5,858 nucleotides of DNA from Bog-159 sp050011755 (GTDB taxonomy: Bacteria; Acidobacteriota; Terriglobia; Bryobacterales; Bryobacteraceae): NCBI GenBank assembly GCA_050011755.1, contig JBEKIM010000443.1, forward strand, positions 1 to 5,858, in the 5' to 3' direction. Positions within the stretch are counted from its first letter, which is position 1, and every line of letters starts with the position of its first letter. Positions 5,576 to 5,858 of this stretch are shown here, in pieces. Both the position numbers and the translations under genes were made by a program. The notes below the pieces were generated by a model that saw only the letters and a list, made by a program, of their open reading frames with translations, was not told the DNA's origin and searched no databases.

Positions 5576-5858
5576 ATGCAATTGAACGGGGAGCACCTCA
5601 CGATAGAAGACGTCTGCGCAGCGGCGGCCGGTGGCGCGGAAGTAACCCTGGCGGCGGACGCTATTCAGAAGATGGAGCGGTCGCGGCGCGTGGTGGAGCG
5701 GCTGGCGGCGGGCGATGCGCCGGTCTACGGGGTGAACACGGGAGTCGGGCTGCTGGCGGATGTGCGCATCGCGCCCGCCGATTTGGATCAATTGCAGCGC
5801 AATGTAGTGCGGTCGCACTGTGCCGGGGTCGGCGATCCATTGGCACGGGAGGAAGTCC
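5576..5858 (+). CDS. hutH: Histidine ammonia-lyase, partial (N-terminal 94 residues)
   Basis: The visible 94 residues match the N-terminus of the aromatic amino acid ammonia-lyase family, and the histidine type best. This enzyme removes ammonia from L-histidine to give urocanate, the first step of histidine breakdown, in the cytoplasm. YGVNTGVG at 51-58 contains the catalytic tyrosine Y51. RSHCAGVG at 79-86 carries the Ser-His pair that separates histidine lyases from tyrosine or phenylalanine lyases. The spacing between Y51 and H81 is as in Pseudomonas HutH (Y53, H83). The Ala-Ser-Gly triad that forms the MIO cofactor lies beyond the right edge, since the family is about 500 residues. The ATG at 5576 is chosen because MQLNGEHLTIEDV fits the family's N-terminus. 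An in-frame GTG at 5549 would add nine residues. The ATG at 5565 is out of frame. Whether other hut genes follow is not visible. Confidence 0.85.
   Translation, partial: MQLNGEHLTIEDVCAAAAGGAEVTLAADAIQKMERSRRVVERLAAGDAPVYGVNTGVGLLADVRIAPADLDQLQRNVVRSHCAGVGDPLAREEV

Noticed and set aside
1..5858. A new defence, mobile or CRISPR-like system
   Set aside because: I looked on both strands for spaced repeats, transposase or nuclease motifs and RNA genes; all substantial coding capacity is explained by metabolic and surface-protein genes.

Overview
The window is high-GC DNA that looks like a soil or environmental bacterium. The closest fit I can suggest is an Acidobacteriota lineage of the Solibacter/Bryobacter type. 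This rests on three things: a PEP-CTERM surface protein, a Tat-exported isoquinoline-oxidoreductase-type molybdoenzyme, and an intergenic palindromic element of a style I associate with those genomes. The assignment is inference, not something the sequence proves. I see no tRNA, rRNA, CRISPR array, insertion sequence or phage gene.

Layout: on the minus strand, a YbdK-type carboxylate-amine ligase (841-1977) reads into an M29-type aminopeptidase (835 down to the left edge, C-terminus outside the window). The two are packed tightly enough to be translationally coupled. Divergently, across a 60-bp gap, a plus-strand operon encodes the [2Fe-2S] subunit (2038-2487) and the Tat-dependent molybdopterin subunit (2480-4579) of a xanthine-dehydrogenase-family hydroxylase. 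Next come a 94-bp gap with a perfect 12-bp palindrome, a PEP-CTERM protein of unknown function (4674-5384), a roughly 60-bp imperfect palindrome that overlaps the end of that gene (5370-5430), a gap with no gene, and the N-terminal third or less of a histidine ammonia-lyase (5576 to the right edge).

How they work together: the two molybdoenzyme subunits clearly form one enzyme. Its iron-sulfur subunit has no signal and is expected to be carried out of the cytoplasm with the folded, cofactor-loaded large subunit. The ligase and aminopeptidase probably act in one pathway in which a small peptide or amide is made and then trimmed or recycled, but the substrate cannot be read from sequence. The PEP-CTERM protein and the ammonia-lyase look like independent transcription units.

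No wholly new system is evident. The most unusual items are the palindrome that supplies the last codons and stop of the PEP-CTERM gene, the ligase/aminopeptidase pair, and the phased palindromic motif upstream of the PEP-CTERM gene.
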